6,590 bases of DNA, from the NCBI GenBank assembly GCA_011372845.1, contig DSAI01000151.1, forward strand, positions 1 through 6,590, in the 5' to 3' direction. Origin of the DNA: Actinomycetota bacterium. GTDB lineage: Bacteria; Actinomycetota; Coriobacteriia; Anaerosomatales; Anaerosomataceae. The first letter of the stretch is position 1. Each line of letters starts with the position of its first letter. Both the position numbers and the translations under genes were made by a program. Below are positions 5,719 through 6,590 of this stretch, in pieces. The notes below the pieces were generated by a model. The model saw only the letters and a list, made by a program, of their open reading frames with translations, was not told where the DNA came from and made no database searches.

Positions 5719-6590
5719 CGCTGCATCGACCTACCTTTCCGCGCATAGACGATACGCTCACGGCCGGCGAGATCACGCCGGACCGTCACTCCCTCAAAAC
5801 GCCCTTCCAGGACTCGCTCCGCGTCCGAAACCCTGCCGCTGTCGAGTTCCACGGCGAGACCTCCGCCGGGAGCGAGCCACGTGTCGGCCGCATCGGCGAT
5901 ACGCCGGAACACGTCGAGGCCGTCCTGGCCCCCATCGAGCGCCGTGTGCGGCTCGAACCCGAGAATCTCGGCGGGAAGGCCGGGCAGGTCCCCGGACGGG
6001 ATGTACGGTGGGTTGGACACGACGAGATCGACCGTACCGGCGAGTTCGTACGGCAGTGGATCGAAGAGGTCTCCATACAGTACTTGTACCCTGTCTTCGA
6101 CGTTTGCGTGAAGACTGTTCCGACCAGCGGTCGAGATCGCGCGCTCGTTGATGTCGGTGGCCCACACACGGGCCCCCGGGTGCTCGCTCGCGATGGCCAC
6201 CGCCACGCATCCTGAGCCGGTACACAGGTCCACGACCACGGGCCGCCCGGCGGCGGCGATGTGCTCGAGCGCGACGTCCACAAGGACCTCGGTCTCGGGC
6301 CGCGGGATGAACACGCCGGGCTCCACATGGACCACCAGATGGCGGAAGGGCATCTCGCCCGTGACGTACTGGAGCGGCATTCCATCGGCGCGACGCGCCA
6401 CCAGTTCGCGGTACCTCGCACGCTCATCGGGAGAGAGCGGACGGTCGTGGTACGCATAGAGCTCCACACGCGAGAGGCCCGTAGCGGAAGAGAGCAGCCA
6501 CTCGGCGGAACGGCGCGGATGATCGTCGCCTTTCCTGCCCAGATACTCACACGTCCACTCGAGCGCGTCCTTCACTGTCCAGACGCGCTC
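5715..6590 (-). CDS. prmC: Peptide chain release factor N5-glutamine methyltransferase (5' end cut by window edge)
   Basis: SAM-dependent cytoplasmic enzyme that methylates the glutamine of the GGQ motif in release factors. The frame is open to the right edge; 291 codons are visible. Counting from the first visible residue, the N-terminal helical substrate-recognition domain covers about 1-90 (PLQYVTGE at 72-79, FIPRPETE at 94-101). The Rossmann methyltransferase domain follows, with the SAM loop DLCTGSGC (121-128), the acidic D146 (ATDIN) and the catalytic NPPY (193-196). A GTG at 6575 could act as a start, but the upstream codons (ERVWT) continue a sequence typical of PrmC N-termini, so the true start is probably just outside the window. 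In related genomes prfA lies directly upstream. It overlaps tsaC by 4 nt. The family assignment is secure. Confidence 0.95.
   Translation of the reverse strand, partial: ERVWTVKDALEWTCEYLGRKGDDHPRRSAEWLLSSATGLSRVELYAYHDRPLSPDERARYRELVARRADGMPLQYVTGEMPFRHLVVHVEPGVFIPRPETEVLVDVALEHIAAAGRPVVVDLCTGSGCVAVAIASEHPGARVWATDINERAISTAGRNSLHANVEDRVQVLYGDLFDPLPYELAGTVDLVVSNPPYIPSGDLPGLPAEILGFEPHTALDGGQDGLDVFRRIADAADTWLAPGGGLAVELDSGRVSDAERVLEGRFEGVTVRRDLAGRERIVYARKGRSMQR

Noticed and set aside
3827..6151. A 774-codon open frame on the plus strand
   Set aside because: It lies antisense to glyA, rpiB, tsaC and prmC, all secure by motifs. Its product is Arg/His/Val-rich low-complexity sequence with no family signature. 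Long antisense frames are expected in GC-rich genes with strong third-position bias.
1..6590. Defence system, prophage, insertion sequence, CRISPR array, tRNA or biosynthetic cluster
   Set aside because: All coding capacity is accounted for by conserved housekeeping genes, and I see no terminal inverted repeats of a mobile element, spaced repeats or tRNA-like folds.

Overview
The window is GC-rich, and every gene I can support reads on the minus strand. In transcription order (right to left) they are prmC (5' end cut), tsaC/ywlC, rpiB, glyA, upp, comEB-type dCMP deaminase, a wecA/tagO-type polyprenyl-phosphate sugar-1-phosphate transferase, a small AtpI-like membrane protein, and atpB (F0 subunit a, 3' end cut). 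This order is a conserved Gram-positive neighbourhood. Bacillus subtilis has prfA-prmC-ywlC-rpiB-glyA-upp-atpI-atpB, and mycobacteria have prfA-prmC-sua5-wecA-(AtpI-like)-atpB. A window holding both versions at high GC suggests a deep-branching actinobacterium, possibly Coriobacteriia-like. That placement is inference from gene order and base composition, not from a search.

Layout. 6590-5715: PrmC, which methylates peptide release factors. 5718-5074: TsaC-type threonylcarbamoyl-AMP synthase, overlapping prmC by 4 nt (ATGA). 5073-4967: a 107-nt gap with a 10-bp inverted repeat whose loop carries an ATG in frame with rpiB, and a possible TACAAT -10 box. 4966-2126: a tight run of rpiB, glyA, upp and comEB with gaps of 12-15 nt. 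2129-1050: the WecA/TagO-like transferase, overlapping comEB by 4 nt (GTGA). 1049-782: a 268-nt gap with a well-spaced promoter (TTGTTG-17-TATAGT) aimed at the ATP synthase genes. 781-1: AtpI-like gene and atpB.

Functionally this is core metabolism. PrmC and TsaC serve translation. RpiB gives ribose-5-phosphate (hence PRPP), and Upp uses PRPP to salvage uracil to UMP. ComEB makes dUMP from dCMP, and GlyA makes the methylene-tetrahydrofolate used to turn dUMP into dTMP. The transferase starts a lipid-linked envelope glycan, and the last genes begin the F0F1 ATP synthase operon. Several stop codons lie inside the next gene's Shine-Dalgarno, which suggests translational coupling.

I see no mobile element, CRISPR array, RNA gene or defence-like system. 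The most interesting signals are the rpiB leader hairpin with two possible starts and the promoter-bearing leader before the ATP synthase genes; both are modest.
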